A stretch of DNA of 41,692 nucleotides from Solirubrobacterales bacterium (GCA_025964175.1 JAOPZL010000184.1:1-41692), one strand, 5' to 3'. Positions 15,126-23,985 are shown, counted from the first letter of the stretch. Numbers and translations: made by a program. Notes: generated by a model not told the origin, from the letters alone.

Positions 15126-16175
15126 ATGGGAGCAGACAGCAGCGAGGGGCCGGCCGTCGCGGACGCCGGGGCACCGTCCCGCCCCGGCGTCGTCGATCCG
15201 CCCGGCGCGCCCGTCCACGCCCGGCCCGGCGACCTCGAGCGGCTGCTCGGGCGCTACGGCACGATGGCCCGCATCCGGGCCTTCGAGGAGGCGGTCGGCC
15301 GGCGCTTCCGCGACGGCGACATCCACGGCTTCGTCCACACCTCCATCGGCCAGGAGGCGGCGGCGACGGGCGCCTGCGCGGCGCTGCGCGACGGCGACTA
15401 CCTGACCACCACCCACCGCGGCCACGGCCACTGCCTGGCCAAGGGGGCCGACGCGACGGCGATGATGGCCGAGCTCTTCGGCCGCGAGACGGGGACGTGC
15501 CGGGGCCGCGGCGGGTCGATGCACCTGGCCCAGGCCGATCTCGGGATCCTCGGCGCCAACGGCATCGTCGGCGCGGGCATCCCGATCGCCGTCGGCGCCG
15601 CGCTGGCCGCCCGCTCGGCCGGCGCGGGCGCGGTGGCCGTCGCCTTCTTCGGCGAGGGCGCCGTCCACAGCGGGGCCTTCCACGAGGGCATCGGCCTCTC
15701 CGTCGCCTGGCAGGTGCCGGTGATCTTCGCCTGCGAGAACAACCACTACGCCGAGTTCACGCCGAGCGAGGGGTCGTGGAACGGCCCGTCGCTGGTCGAC
15801 CGCGCGGCCTCCTACGGCATGACGGCGATCAGCGTCGACGGCAACGACGTGTTCGCCGTCGAGGACGCGATGAGCGAGCTCGTCGCGGCGGCGCGCGCCG
15901 GCGAGGGCCCCGCGTTCGTGGAGCTGCGCACCTACCGCATGGGCGGCCACTACGAGGGCGACGCGACGCCCTATCGCGCCGACGACGAGGTCGAGCGCTG
16001 GCGGTCGGCCGACCCGCTGGCCCGGGCCCGCGCGGCGCTGGAGCCGCTCGGTGCGCTCGACCGCGCCGACGCGCTCGACGCCGCCGCGGCCGCGGAGATC
16101 GAGGCGGCCGTCGACGAGGCGCTCGCCGCGCCCTATCCCGATCCCGCCAGCGTCCTGGAGAATATCCGTGCCTGA
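15126..16175 (+). CDS. Thiamine-diphosphate dehydrogenase E1 component, alpha subunit (PDH/acetoin type)
   Basis: A 349-residue E1 alpha subunit of the 2-oxoacid/acetoin dehydrogenase family. Residues about 1-30 are an unconserved Pro/Ala-rich lead; the fold begins near LLGRYGTMARIRAFEEAVGR. Landmarks are GFVHTSIGQEAAATGACAAL, LTTTHRGHGHCLAKGAD, TGTCRGRGGSMHLAQADLGI, and the ThDP-binding motif AFFGEGAVHSGAFHEGIGLS running to ENNHYAEFTP (GDG...N type). The C-terminal HYEGDATPYR fits acetoin dehydrogenase AcoA-like proteins. ATG 15126 is preceded by a promoter only 7 bases away and lacks a clear ribosome site. An 8-base overlap couples it to the beta subunit. No E2 or E3 gene follows, so partners must be elsewhere or the pair acts alone. 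Confidence 0.92.
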   Translation: MGADSSEGPAVADAGAPSRPGVVDPPGAPVHARPGDLERLLGRYGTMARIRAFEEAVGRRFRDGDIHGFVHTSIGQEAAATGACAALRDGDYLTTTHRGHGHCLAKGADATAMMAELFGRETGTCRGRGGSMHLAQADLGILGANGIVGAGIPIAVGAALAARSAGAGAVAVAFFGEGAVHSGAFHEGIGLSVAWQVPVIFACENNHYAEFTPSEGSWNGPSLVDRAASYGMTAISVDGNDVFAVEDAMSELVAAARAGEGPAFVELRTYRMGGHYEGDATPYRADDEVERWRSADPLARARAALEPLGALDRADALDAAAAAEIEAAVDEALAAPYPDPASVLENIRA

Positions 16176-17163
16176 TCCGTCCACCGCCGAGGCGGCGCCG
16201 CCGCGGTACATCGAGGCGCTCAACCGGGCCCTGACCGACGCGATGGAGGCCGATGGCGCGGTCACGCTGATGGGCGTCGACATCGGCGCCGGCGGCGGGG
16301 CCTACGGCGTCACGCGCGGGCTGTACGAGCGCTTCGGCGCCGGCCGCGTGCTCGACACCCCGATCGCCGAGGCCGGGGTCCTCGGCGCCGCGGTCGGCGC
16401 GGCGATGGCGGGCCTGCGCCCGGTCGCCGAGATCATGTACGTCGACTTCATCACGGTCTGCCTGGATCCGATCGTCAACCAGGCGGCCAAGCTGCGCTAC
16501 ATGACGGGCGGCGGCGTGCGCGTCCCGATCGTCTTCCGCACCCAGAGCGGCGCGGGGCGCAGCGGCGGGGCCCAGCACTCCCAGAGCCTGGAGGGGCTGC
16601 TGGCCCACATCCCCGGCCTGGACGTCTACTGCCCCGCCGACGGTCGCGACGCCTACGACCTGACGCGGGCTGCGATCGACGCCGACCACCCGGTCTGCCT
16701 CATCGAGAACCGCCGCCTGTACGGCAAGCGCCACCCCGGCTGGGAGCGTGATCCGCTGCCGCCCGGGAAGGCGCGGGTGGTCCGCGACGGCGACGACGTC
16801 ACCGTCGTCACGTGGGGCCGGATGGTCCACGAGACGCTCGACGCCGTCGCCGCGATGGAGGGCGGCGCGTCGGTCGAGGTGATCGATCTGCGCACGCTCG
16901 TCCCGCTCGACGTGGAGACGGTGCGCGCCAGCGTCGCCCGGACCGGGCGCTGCCTCGTCGTGCACGAGGCGGTGGAGCAGTTCGGGCCCGGCGGCGAGAT
17001 CGTCGCGCAGATCGCCGAGCACGCGCTGTTCGATCTCGACGGGCCGGTGCGCCGTTACGGCGCCCTGGCCTCGCCGGTGCCGTACAGCCCCGGGTTGGAG
17101 GCGGCGATGTTGCCGGGCTCCGACGGCATCGCGGCGGCCATCACGGCCGTCTTGGAGCACTGA
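16168..17163 (+). CDS. Thiamine-diphosphate dehydrogenase E1 component, beta subunit
   Basis: A 331-residue E1 beta subunit (transketolase central and C-terminal domains). Typical runs are YIEALNRALTDAMEADGAVT, LMGVDIGAGGGAYGVTRGLY, RVLDTPIAEAGVLGAAVGAA, RPVAEIMYVDFITVCLDPIV then NQAAKLRYMTGGGVRVPIVF, and HSQSLEGLLAHIPGLDVYCP. The C-terminal domain has VVTWGRMVHETLDAV and VIDLRTLVPLDVETV. The start is GTG 16168 with CTGGAG upstream, overlapping the alpha gene by 8 bases. It pairs with the alpha subunit to decarboxylate or cleave a 2-oxo or alpha-hydroxyketone substrate. Its acetoin-type look fits the secondary-alcohol dehydrogenase in the divergent operon, though pyruvate or branched 2-oxoacids remain possible. 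Confidence 0.92.
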   Translation: MPDPSTAEAAPPRYIEALNRALTDAMEADGAVTLMGVDIGAGGGAYGVTRGLYERFGAGRVLDTPIAEAGVLGAAVGAAMAGLRPVAEIMYVDFITVCLDPIVNQAAKLRYMTGGGVRVPIVFRTQSGAGRSGGAQHSQSLEGLLAHIPGLDVYCPADGRDAYDLTRAAIDADHPVCLIENRRLYGKRHPGWERDPLPPGKARVVRDGDDVTVVTWGRMVHETLDAVAAMEGGASVEVIDLRTLVPLDVETVRASVARTGRCLVVHEAVEQFGPGGEIVAQIAEHALFDLDGPVRRYGALASPVPYSPGLEAAMLPGSDGIAAAITAVLEH

Positions 17164-17175
17164 TCGTGCTCCGTT

Positions 17176-17205
17176 TTGACTTGTACCGACCGATTGGTCT
17201 ACTGT
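17176..17205 (+). promoter_or_regulatory. HyuA promoter with TetR-type operator
   Basis: -35 TTGACT (17176-17181), 18-base spacer, -10 TACTGT (17200-17205). The spacer contains the inverted repeat ACCGACCGATTGGT (17185-17198), matching the ACCGA-N4-TNGGT pattern at 15100-15113. This gives the hyuAB part of the operon its own promoter under what is probably the same TetR repressor. Confidence 0.6.
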
Positions 17206-17232
17206 CGCAGGCAGTTCCGAGGAGGAGAGAAG

Positions 17233-19371
17233 ATGGCTTCGAGCATCGCCCCTGACCGTTCACTCATCGCAGCGGTCGACATCGGGGGCACGTTCACCGA
17301 TTGCGTGATCGTCGACGACGAGGGAAAGGTCGCCTACGGCAAGTCGCTGAGCACCCCCGCCGACGACTTCCAATCCGGCTTCTTCGGAAGCCTGGAGGCG
17401 GCCGCGGCCCAGGCCGGGTATCCGGCCGAGGAGCTCTTCGAGCGCCTCACCCGGCTCGTGTCCCACGGCTCGACCGTGGCCACGAACATCGTCGTGGAGG
17501 AGCGCGGCGCCCGCGTCGGCGTCCTCACGACCAAGGGTCACGAGGACACGCTGATCATGATGCGCGGCCTCGGCCGCGTCACCGGCGAGCCGCCGGAGAA
17601 CCTCCTGCGCGTCACCGAGACGCGCAAGCCGACGCCGATCGTCCCGCGCGACCGCATCCGCGGCGTCAGCGAGCGCGTCGACTCGGCCGGCACCGTCGTC
17701 GTCGAGCTCGACGAGCAGCAGCTCGAGGCCGAGGTCCGCGCGCTCGTGGCCGACGGCTGCGAGGCGTTCGCCGTCTGCTTCTTGTGGTCGATCCAGAACC
17801 CCGCCCACGAGCTGCGCGCCCGCGAGATCGTCCGTCGGGTCGCCCCCGACGCGTTCGTCACCGTCTCCCACGAGCTGTCGAAGTCGGTGGGCGAGTACGA
17901 GCGCACCGTGGCGGCCGTCATCAACGCGTTCGTCGGCCCCAAGACGTCGCAGTACCTGACCAAGCTCGAGGCGCAGCTGAGCAAGCTCGGCTTCGGCGAC
18001 GGGCTGATGCTGATGCAGTGCCACGGCGGCATGGTGCCGCTGGAGGACGGCAAGGACCGCCCGATCCTGACCATCGGATCCGGGCCCGTCGGCGGCATCG
18101 TCGGCACCCAGCGCCTCGCAGCCGACCTCGGCTTCCGTGACGTGATCGCCACCGACATGGGCGGCACCAGCTTCGACGTCGGGATCATCAAGGACCTCGA
18201 TCCCGAGGTCGCCGAGGGCACCACGATCGGCAAGTACGCCTACAAGATCCCCGCCGTCGAGGTGCTGTCGATCGGGGCGGGCGGCGGCTCGATCGCCTGG
18301 ATCGACGAGGCCAGCGGGACGCTGCGCGTCGGACCCCAGAGCGCGAGCTCCAACCCGGGTCCCGCGTGCTACGACCGCGGCGGCGTCGAGCCGACCGTGA
18401 CCGACGCCAACCTCGTGCTCGGCTACCTCGACCCGAAGGCGGTGTTCGGGACCTCCGGCGACCGCCAGATCCACCCGCGCCTGGACCTCGCCGAGGCGGC
18501 GGTCCGGCGCGTCGCCGAGCCGCTCGGCCTGTCGGTCACCGACGCGGCGCTCGGCATCATCGAGATCATCAACGCGAAGATGGCCAACGTGCTCGAGCGC
18601 GTCGTCGTGGGCCGCGGCTTCGACCCGCGCGACTTCGCGATCCTCTCCTACGGCGGCTCCGGCCCCCTGCACGCGGCCGGCTACGCCCGCGAGCTCGGCG
18701 TCGAGCAGGTCGTGATCCCGGGCGAGGTCGCCTCGGTCTGGAGCGCGTTCGGGATCGGCCTGTCCGACGTTCGCTACCAGCAGGAGGAGGACTGCCAGCT
18801 GGTCGAGCCGTTCACCAGCGCCGACCTGCAGACGCCGTTCGAGGCGATCGAGCAGGTGCTGCGCGAGCAGGTGGCGGCCAGCCGCGTGGGCGGGGGCGTC
18901 GATCCGCAGCTCGTGCGCCACGCGCGCGTGCGCTACGAGTGGCAGCGCCACGAGCTGGAGATCCTCGTCCCCGCCGGCGAGCTCGGCGAGGAGGCGGTCT
19001 CGCAGCTGCGCGCCGCCTTCGAGGCGAGCTACGCCGGGCGCTACGGCGCGGCCGCGCTGCTGCCCGAGGCCAACCTGGAGATCGTGTCGGTGACGTCCGA
19101 GGCGGTCGTGAGCACCGGCGTCCAGGCCGTCTCGCGCACGGCACCGGGCGCGACCGACCGGGCTCCCGACGGGGCGACGCGCACCGTCCACTTCGAGCGC
19201 GGCGAGGACGGCGTCGAGGCGGCGGTGCTGCGCTCCGACGACCTGCAGCCCGGCCAGAGCGTTACCGGTCCGGCGGTCATCGACCTGCCGACCACGGGAA
19301 TCGTCGTTCCGCCCGGGACCCGCGTGGCACGCGGCGACGGCGGCGACTTCATCATGACCTTCGGGGGTTAG
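17233..19371 (+). CDS. HyuA / acetone carboxylase beta-type subunit (ATP-dependent)
   Basis: A 712-residue member of the hydantoinase A/oxoprolinase/acetone-carboxylase-beta family, which uses ATP to activate carbonyl groups. It has the N-terminal nucleotide fold LIAAVDIGGTFTDCVIVDDE, the SHGSTVATNIVVEERGARVG block then VLTTKGHEDTLIMMRGLG, the second phosphate motif VIATDMGGTSFDVGIIKDLD, and GGGSIAWIDEASGTLRVGPQ followed by SASSNPGPACYDRGG. The C-terminal region ends GTRVARGDGGDFIMTFGG. ATG 17233 has an excellent GGAGGAGAG ribosome site, and the gene has its own promoter. HyuB starts 3 bases after its stop. Presence of a gamma-like zinc domain on that HyuB favours a carboxylase over an N-methylhydantoinase or oxoprolinase. 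The substrate is unknown, with a ketone most likely. Confidence 0.92.
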   Translation: MASSIAPDRSLIAAVDIGGTFTDCVIVDDEGKVAYGKSLSTPADDFQSGFFGSLEAAAAQAGYPAEELFERLTRLVSHGSTVATNIVVEERGARVGVLTTKGHEDTLIMMRGLGRVTGEPPENLLRVTETRKPTPIVPRDRIRGVSERVDSAGTVVVELDEQQLEAEVRALVADGCEAFAVCFLWSIQNPAHELRAREIVRRVAPDAFVTVSHELSKSVGEYERTVAAVINAFVGPKTSQYLTKLEAQLSKLGFGDGLMLMQCHGGMVPLEDGKDRPILTIGSGPVGGIVGTQRLAADLGFRDVIATDMGGTSFDVGIIKDLDPEVAEGTTIGKYAYKIPAVEVLSIGAGGGSIAWIDEASGTLRVGPQSASSNPGPACYDRGGVEPTVTDANLVLGYLDPKAVFGTSGDRQIHPRLDLAEAAVRRVAEPLGLSVTDAALGIIEIINAKMANVLERVVVGRGFDPRDFAILSYGGSGPLHAAGYARELGVEQVVIPGEVASVWSAFGIGLSDVRYQQEEDCQLVEPFTSADLQTPFEAIEQVLREQVAASRVGGGVDPQLVRHARVRYEWQRHELEILVPAGELGEEAVSQLRAAFEASYAGRYGAAALLPEANLEIVSVTSEAVVSTGVQAVSRTAPGATDRAPDGATRTVHFERGEDGVEAAVLRSDDLQPGQSVTGPAVIDLPTTGIVVPPGTRVARGDGGDFIMTFGG

Positions 19372-19374
19372 ACC

Positions 19375-21681
19375 ATGGCGATCATCGAGAGCACCGCGCC
19401 GAGCGACGCCGAGCGCGAGCACCGCAAGTACTGGAACGGCGTCGACCGGTCGTTCATCCCGGCGGGCACCCTGCGGGTCCCCGACGGCCTGAAGCTGCAC
19501 AGCGAGGCCGACACCGAGATCGATCCGATCACCTTCGAGGTGGTGCGCCACAGCCTGTGGAACGCCAACGAGGAGCACGGCTCGATCATCACCAACCTCG
19601 CCGTCTCCCCGATCACGCTGGAGACCCGCGACTTCCAGACGGCGATCATCACCGCCGACGGCGAGATCCTGTTCTTCGGCCCCTACCTGCAGTACCTGGC
19701 CGGGTTCATGGACATGGTGGTGAAGTTCATCATCGAGCAGCGCGGCAACGACGTGAAGCCGGGCGACATGTGGCTGGTCAACGACCCGTGGATCGGCACG
19801 GCCCACCAGCCGGACGTCAACCTGCTGTGCCCGGTTTTCGTCGGCGACGAGCTGTTCTGCTGGGTGGCCAACAACGTCCACCAGAACGACATCGGCGGCA
19901 CCGTCCCGGGCTCGTTCTGCACCAACGCCCAGGACGCGTTCTGGGACCCGGTGTCGATCCCGCCCTGCCGGATCGTGCGCGACGGCGAGATCCAGCGCGA
20001 CGTGGAGGACTTCTACCGCCGCCAGTCGCGCACGCCGGTCAACATCGCGCTCGACCTGCGCGCCTGCATCGCCGGCAACAACGCCGCCCGTGACCGCATC
20101 CTGGGGATGGCGAAGCGCTACGGCGCCGCGACGGTCAAGGGCGTCATGAACGGCCTGCTCGACGCGAGCCAGTCGGCGTTCACGAACCTGCTGGAGACGA
20201 TCCCCGACGGCGAGTGGCACGAGCGCTGCTACCAGGAGGTGGCCGTCACCGGCGACCGCGGCAGCTACCGCATCGAGATGCAGCTGCGCAAGGAGGGCGA
20301 CCGGCTGATCTTCGCCAACAAGGGCACCGACCCCGAGGTCGGGGCGATCAACCTGACGTTCGGCGCCCATCGCGGCACGACGCTGGCGGCGATCAACGTC
20401 CTCGTGCTCGCCGAGCAGATGGGGGTGATCGGCGGCGCCGCCCGCCAGATCGACTACGAGCCCGAGTCGGGCACGATCACCTGCTGCGACTACGGCGTCG
20501 CCGTCAGCCCGGCCGGCGTCTACGCCAACGAGCTGATGATGGCGATGGCCAACGCGGTCGTGACGAAGATGCTGCTGTGCTCCAGCTCGGAGGCGGTCCG
20601 CGCCAAGGCGCTGGCCTCCACGCCCGGGCAGTGGCACCTGCACATCCACGCCGGCAACAACCAGCGCGGCGCCTACTACGTCGGCCCGATGCTCGACGCG
20701 ATCATCGGCACCACCGGCGCCACCGCCACGGCCGACGGCGACTTCGCCAACGGCGTGTGGTGGATCCCCGAGGGCCGCGGTCCCAACGTGGAGACGTACG
20801 AGCGCGACTGGCCGATCCTCTACCTCTACCGGCGCGAGGACAGCGACTCCGGCGGTGCCGGGCGCTTCCGCGGCGGCAACGGCGGGCGCATCGGCTACAT
20901 CCCCCACGGCGGGGAGATGGGCGTCGGCGTGTACCCCGCGGAGGGGCTGCCGAAGTCGCCGGGGATCCTCGGCGCGCTGCCGGGCAGCATCGGCGAGACG
21001 GTGCTGCTGCAGGGCAGCGACATCCGCGCCCAGCTGGCCGCCGGCAACCTGCCCAGCTCGGTCGAGGGGCTCACGGGCACCCGCGTCCCGACCCAGGGCA
21101 AGGGCGACCCGCTGCTCGTCGACGACGACTCGGTCATGGAGTGGAACTGGGGCGGATCGGCCGGCTACGGCGACCCGCTGACCCGGGAGCCCGCCCGCGT
21201 GGCGGCCGACCTGGCCGCGGGGCAGATCTCGGCCGAGGTCGCCGATCGCGAGTACGGCGTCGTCCTCGTCGACGGCGCGGTCGACGAGGCCGCGACGCAG
21301 GAGCGCCGCACCGCGCTGCGCAAGGCGCGCCTGGCCGGAGCGGGCATCGACCGCGAGCCGGCGGCGCGCGACTTCAGCGTCGCCGACGGCACCACGATGA
21401 TCGGGGCCGACATCGCGCTGGACCAGGACGCCGGCACCTACCGCTGCGCGTACTGCGGCGATCGGCTCGGCTCGCTGGACGGGCACACGCGCGAGCACGT
21501 CGCGGTGTGGGAGCACGCGGTGCAGGAGATCGGTCCGCGGTTCTCGGACCCCTCGCAGTACATCGACCAGGAGCTCGTCTACCGCGAGATCCTCTGCTGC
21601 GGCTGCGGGCACCGGTTCGGCACCGAGGTCTCGCGGCCGGAGGACGACCTCGTCGTGGACTTCCGGATCCACGCGAGCTAG
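19375..21681 (+). CDS. HyuB / acetone carboxylase alpha-type subunit fused to a gamma-subunit zinc domain
   Basis: A 768-residue protein. Residues about 40-640 are the HyuB/acetone-carboxylase-alpha fold: ITFEVVRHSLWNANEEHGSI, MDMVVKFIIEQRGNDVKPGD then MWLVNDPWIGTAHQPDVNLL, GSYRIEMQLRKEGDRLIFAN and the late glycine-rich RRPEDSD-like GGAGRFRGGNGGRIGY region. The last about 85 residues are a separate zinc-ribbon-like unit with Cys691/Cys694 in YRCAYCGDRLG and Cys741, 742, 744 in REILCCGCGHRFGTEV, ending DDLVVDFRIHA. This matches the layout of acetone carboxylase gamma subunits (RCxCG ... EFYCPGCGTxLE ... DF). In acetone carboxylase that is a free subunit; here it is fused. It is coupled to HyuA (3-base gap) and followed 16 bases later by a CoA ligase. 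Confidence 0.9.
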   Translation: MAIIESTAPSDAEREHRKYWNGVDRSFIPAGTLRVPDGLKLHSEADTEIDPITFEVVRHSLWNANEEHGSIITNLAVSPITLETRDFQTAIITADGEILFFGPYLQYLAGFMDMVVKFIIEQRGNDVKPGDMWLVNDPWIGTAHQPDVNLLCPVFVGDELFCWVANNVHQNDIGGTVPGSFCTNAQDAFWDPVSIPPCRIVRDGEIQRDVEDFYRRQSRTPVNIALDLRACIAGNNAARDRILGMAKRYGAATVKGVMNGLLDASQSAFTNLLETIPDGEWHERCYQEVAVTGDRGSYRIEMQLRKEGDRLIFANKGTDPEVGAINLTFGAHRGTTLAAINVLVLAEQMGVIGGAARQIDYEPESGTITCCDYGVAVSPAGVYANELMMAMANAVVTKMLLCSSSEAVRAKALASTPGQWHLHIHAGNNQRGAYYVGPMLDAIIGTTGATATADGDFANGVWWIPEGRGPNVETYERDWPILYLYRREDSDSGGAGRFRGGNGGRIGYIPHGGEMGVGVYPAEGLPKSPGILGALPGSIGETVLLQGSDIRAQLAAGNLPSSVEGLTGTRVPTQGKGDPLLVDDDSVMEWNWGGSAGYGDPLTREPARVAADLAAGQISAEVADREYGVVLVDGAVDEAATQERRTALRKARLAGAGIDREPAARDFSVADGTTMIGADIALDQDAGTYRCAYCGDRLGSLDGHTREHVAVWEHAVQEIGPRFSDPSQYIDQELVYREILCCGCGHRFGTEVSRPEDDLVVDFRIHAS

Positions 21682-21697
21682 GGCGGGAGCCGCTGCG

Positions 21698-23224
21698 ATG
21701 AACCTGACCGACATCCTGGCCCACCACGCCGCCCACTTCGGTGGCGAGGTGGCGCTGGAGCACGAGGGCGTCGAGACGACCTGGTCGCAGCTGCTGGAGG
21801 GCACCCGCCGCACGGCGGGTGCCCTTCGCGAGCTCGGCGTCTCGCGCGGGGACGTGGTCGCGGTCCTGCTGCACAACAGCGACCGCTTCCTGGAGATCAT
21901 GCACGCCATCTCGCATCTCGGCGCCGTGTTCATGCCGCTGAACTGGCGGCTGGCCGGGCCCGAGCTGTCCTACATCGTGCAGGACGCGACCGCGCGCGTG
22001 ATGATCAGCGAGGCCGAGTTCGGCCCCACGCTGGACGCGATCCGCAGCGACCTGGAGTGCACCTACGTCGCCGTCGGCGCAACGGTGCCCGAGGGCTGGA
22101 CGGGCCTGGACGAGGTGGCGGCGGGCGCGCAGGCCGAGCACGCCGCGGCCGTCCTGGAGCACGGCGACCTGCTGCGCCTGATGTACACGTCGGGCACCAC
22201 GTCCCGACCCAAGGGCGTGATGCTCACCTACGGCAACCTGCTGGCCAAGTGCTCGGCCCACGTCGTCGAGTACCGCATGACCCACGACGCGGTCGGGCTG
22301 GCCTGCGGGCCGCTCTACCACGTCGGCACGCTGGACATGACGACGACGAACCTCATGTACCTCGGCGCACGCGTGCACGTGCAGCGGCGCTTCGACGCCG
22401 GGCGGGTGCTCGAGGCGATCGAGCGTCAGCGGATCACGCACCTGTGGCTGGCGCCGGCGATGGTCCGCGCGGTGGTCGACGACCCCGCCATCGGCCAGCG
22501 CGACCTGCGCTCGGTGGCGATGATCATCGACGGCGGCGAGAAGATGCCGCTGCCGCTGATCGAGCGCGTGCTGGAGGCGTTCCCCAACGCCTGGTTCGCC
22601 GACGGCTACGGCCTGACCGAGACGATGAGCGGCGACACCTGCCTGGACAAGGGCCGCGAGCGCCACAAGCTCGGCTCGGTGGGCCGGCCCGTCCTGCACA
22701 CGGAGATCCGCGTCGTCGACGAGGCGGGCCAGGACGTGCCGGCCGGCGAGCGCGGCGAGATCATCATCCGCGGGCCCAAGACGTGCGTGGGCTACTGGCG
22801 CAACGAGGCGGCCACCGCCGAGAGCTTCCGCGACGGCTGGTTCCACTCCGGCGACCTCGGGATGCTCGACGAGGACGGCTACCTGTTCGTGCTCGACCGG
22901 CTCAAGGACGTGATCGTCAGCGGGGGCGAGAACATCGCCTCCTCCGAGGTCGAGCGCGTCATCTACGAGCACCCGGCCGTGCGCGAGGTCGCCGTCGTGG
23001 CCGGGCCCCACGAGCGCTGGATCGAGGTGCCCGTGGCCTACGTCGCGCTCGTGGAGGGCGGGGAGCTGAGCATCGACCAACTGCGCGAGCACTGCCGCTC
23101 CCAGCTCGCGGGCTTCAAGGTGCCCAAGCAGTTCCACATCGTCGACGAGCTGCCGCGCAACCCGTCGGGCAAGATCCTCAAGCGCCAGCTGCGCGAGCAG
23201 GCCCAGGCGGAGCCGGCGGCATGA
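21698..23224 (+). CDS. AMP-forming acyl-CoA synthetase (class I adenylate-forming)
   Basis: A 508-residue CoA ligase. Motifs in order: LMYTSGTTSRPKGVMLTYGN (ATP P-loop), the region YHVGTLDMTTTNLMYLGARV, FADGYGLTETMSGDTCLDKG (A5), WFHSGDLGMLDEDGYLFVLD (A7), RLKDVIVSGGENIASSEVER (A8 hinge) and PRNPSGKILKRQLRE with the C-terminal catalytic Lys. Size and motifs match medium- or long-chain and aromatic acyl-CoA synthetases. Start ATG 21698 follows GGGAG 16 bases after HyuB. It ends in an ATGA overlap with the SDR. In ketone carboxylation systems a dedicated ligase activates the beta-keto acid product; this gene's position suits that job (inference). It is distinct from the PaaK-type ligase at 4424-5713. 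Confidence 0.92.
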   Translation: MNLTDILAHHAAHFGGEVALEHEGVETTWSQLLEGTRRTAGALRELGVSRGDVVAVLLHNSDRFLEIMHAISHLGAVFMPLNWRLAGPELSYIVQDATARVMISEAEFGPTLDAIRSDLECTYVAVGATVPEGWTGLDEVAAGAQAEHAAAVLEHGDLLRLMYTSGTTSRPKGVMLTYGNLLAKCSAHVVEYRMTHDAVGLACGPLYHVGTLDMTTTNLMYLGARVHVQRRFDAGRVLEAIERQRITHLWLAPAMVRAVVDDPAIGQRDLRSVAMIIDGGEKMPLPLIERVLEAFPNAWFADGYGLTETMSGDTCLDKGRERHKLGSVGRPVLHTEIRVVDEAGQDVPAGERGEIIIRGPKTCVGYWRNEAATAESFRDGWFHSGDLGMLDEDGYLFVLDRLKDVIVSGGENIASSEVERVIYEHPAVREVAVVAGPHERWIEVPVAYVALVEGGELSIDQLREHCRSQLAGFKVPKQFHIVDELPRNPSGKILKRQLREQAQAEPAA

Positions 23225-23985
23225 GCCGGCCGCTGGATGGGCGCCGCGCCGTCGTCACCGGCGGTGGCCAGGGCATCGGGCGCGAGATCGCCCGCGAGCT
23301 GCTCGCCCAGGGCGCGCAGGTCACGCTCCTGGACCTCGACGCAGCGATCCTCGACGCGACCGTCGCCGAGCTGTCGGGCGATGGCGCGGCCGTGTACGGC
23401 GACGTCTGCGACGTCAGCGACGGCGCCCGGGTCGGCGCCGCCTTCGATGCCGCAGCGGAGCGCATGGGCGGCCTCGACGTGCTCGTCAACAACGCCGGGA
23501 TCCGCCGCATCGCCGGCTTCATGGAGTATTCGCTGGAGGACTGGCAGGCGACGCTCGACGTCGACCTGACCGGTCCGTTCCTGTGCTGCCGCGCGGCCGC
23601 ACCGCACATGCTGGCCAACGGGGACGGGCGGATCGTCAACGTCGCCTCGGTCGCCGGCCGGCTCGCGTTTCGCAACCGCGTCGCCTACAACGTCGCCAAG
23701 GCCGGGCTGATCATGCTCACCCAGTCGGTGGCGCTCGAGCTCGGCGCCCAGGGCATCCGCTGCAACGCGGTCGCTCCGGGCGTGATCGAGACCCCGCTGA
23801 CCGCCGAGTACTTCACCGACGCGCAGATGGCGCAGACGATCGTGGAGAACACGCCGAGCGGTCGCTGGGGCCACCCGGGCGACCTGGCCGGACCGGTCGC
23901 CTTCCTGTGCAGCGATGCCGCCGCCTTCGTGCAGGGCACGACGCTGTTCGTGGACGGCGGCTGGGTGGCGAGCAAGGGCTACTGA
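23221..23985 (+). CDS. Short-chain dehydrogenase/reductase (SDR)
   Basis: A 254-residue classical SDR. Cofactor motif VVTGGGQGIGREIARELLAQ followed by LLDLD, whose acidic residue favours NAD. Then GGLDVLVNNAGIRRIAGFME, the catalytic Ser in VNVASVAGRL and Tyr-Lys in YNVAKAGLIMLTQSVALELG, and NAVAPGVIETPLTAEYFTD. C-terminus TTLFVDGGWVASKGY. The start ATG 23221 overlaps the ligase stop in an ATGA, so it is translationally coupled and the last gene of the rightward operon. It may reduce or oxidise the beta-keto/hydroxyacyl-CoA made by the ligase, or an alcohol precursor. It is not a close copy of the SDR at 12912-13682. Confidence 0.92.
   Translation: MSRPLDGRRAVVTGGGQGIGREIARELLAQGAQVTLLDLDAAILDATVAELSGDGAAVYGDVCDVSDGARVGAAFDAAAERMGGLDVLVNNAGIRRIAGFMEYSLEDWQATLDVDLTGPFLCCRAAAPHMLANGDGRIVNVASVAGRLAFRNRVAYNVAKAGLIMLTQSVALELGAQGIRCNAVAPGVIETPLTAEYFTDAQMAQTIVENTPSGRWGHPGDLAGPVAFLCSDAAAFVQGTTLFVDGGWVASKGY

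Noticed and set aside
17260-21933. Minus-strand open frame of 1557 codons across hyuA and hyuB
   Set aside because: It is antisense to two genes with complete family motifs; the product is low-complexity (Ala/Val/Asp/Arg/His) and has no recognisable domain or ribosome site.
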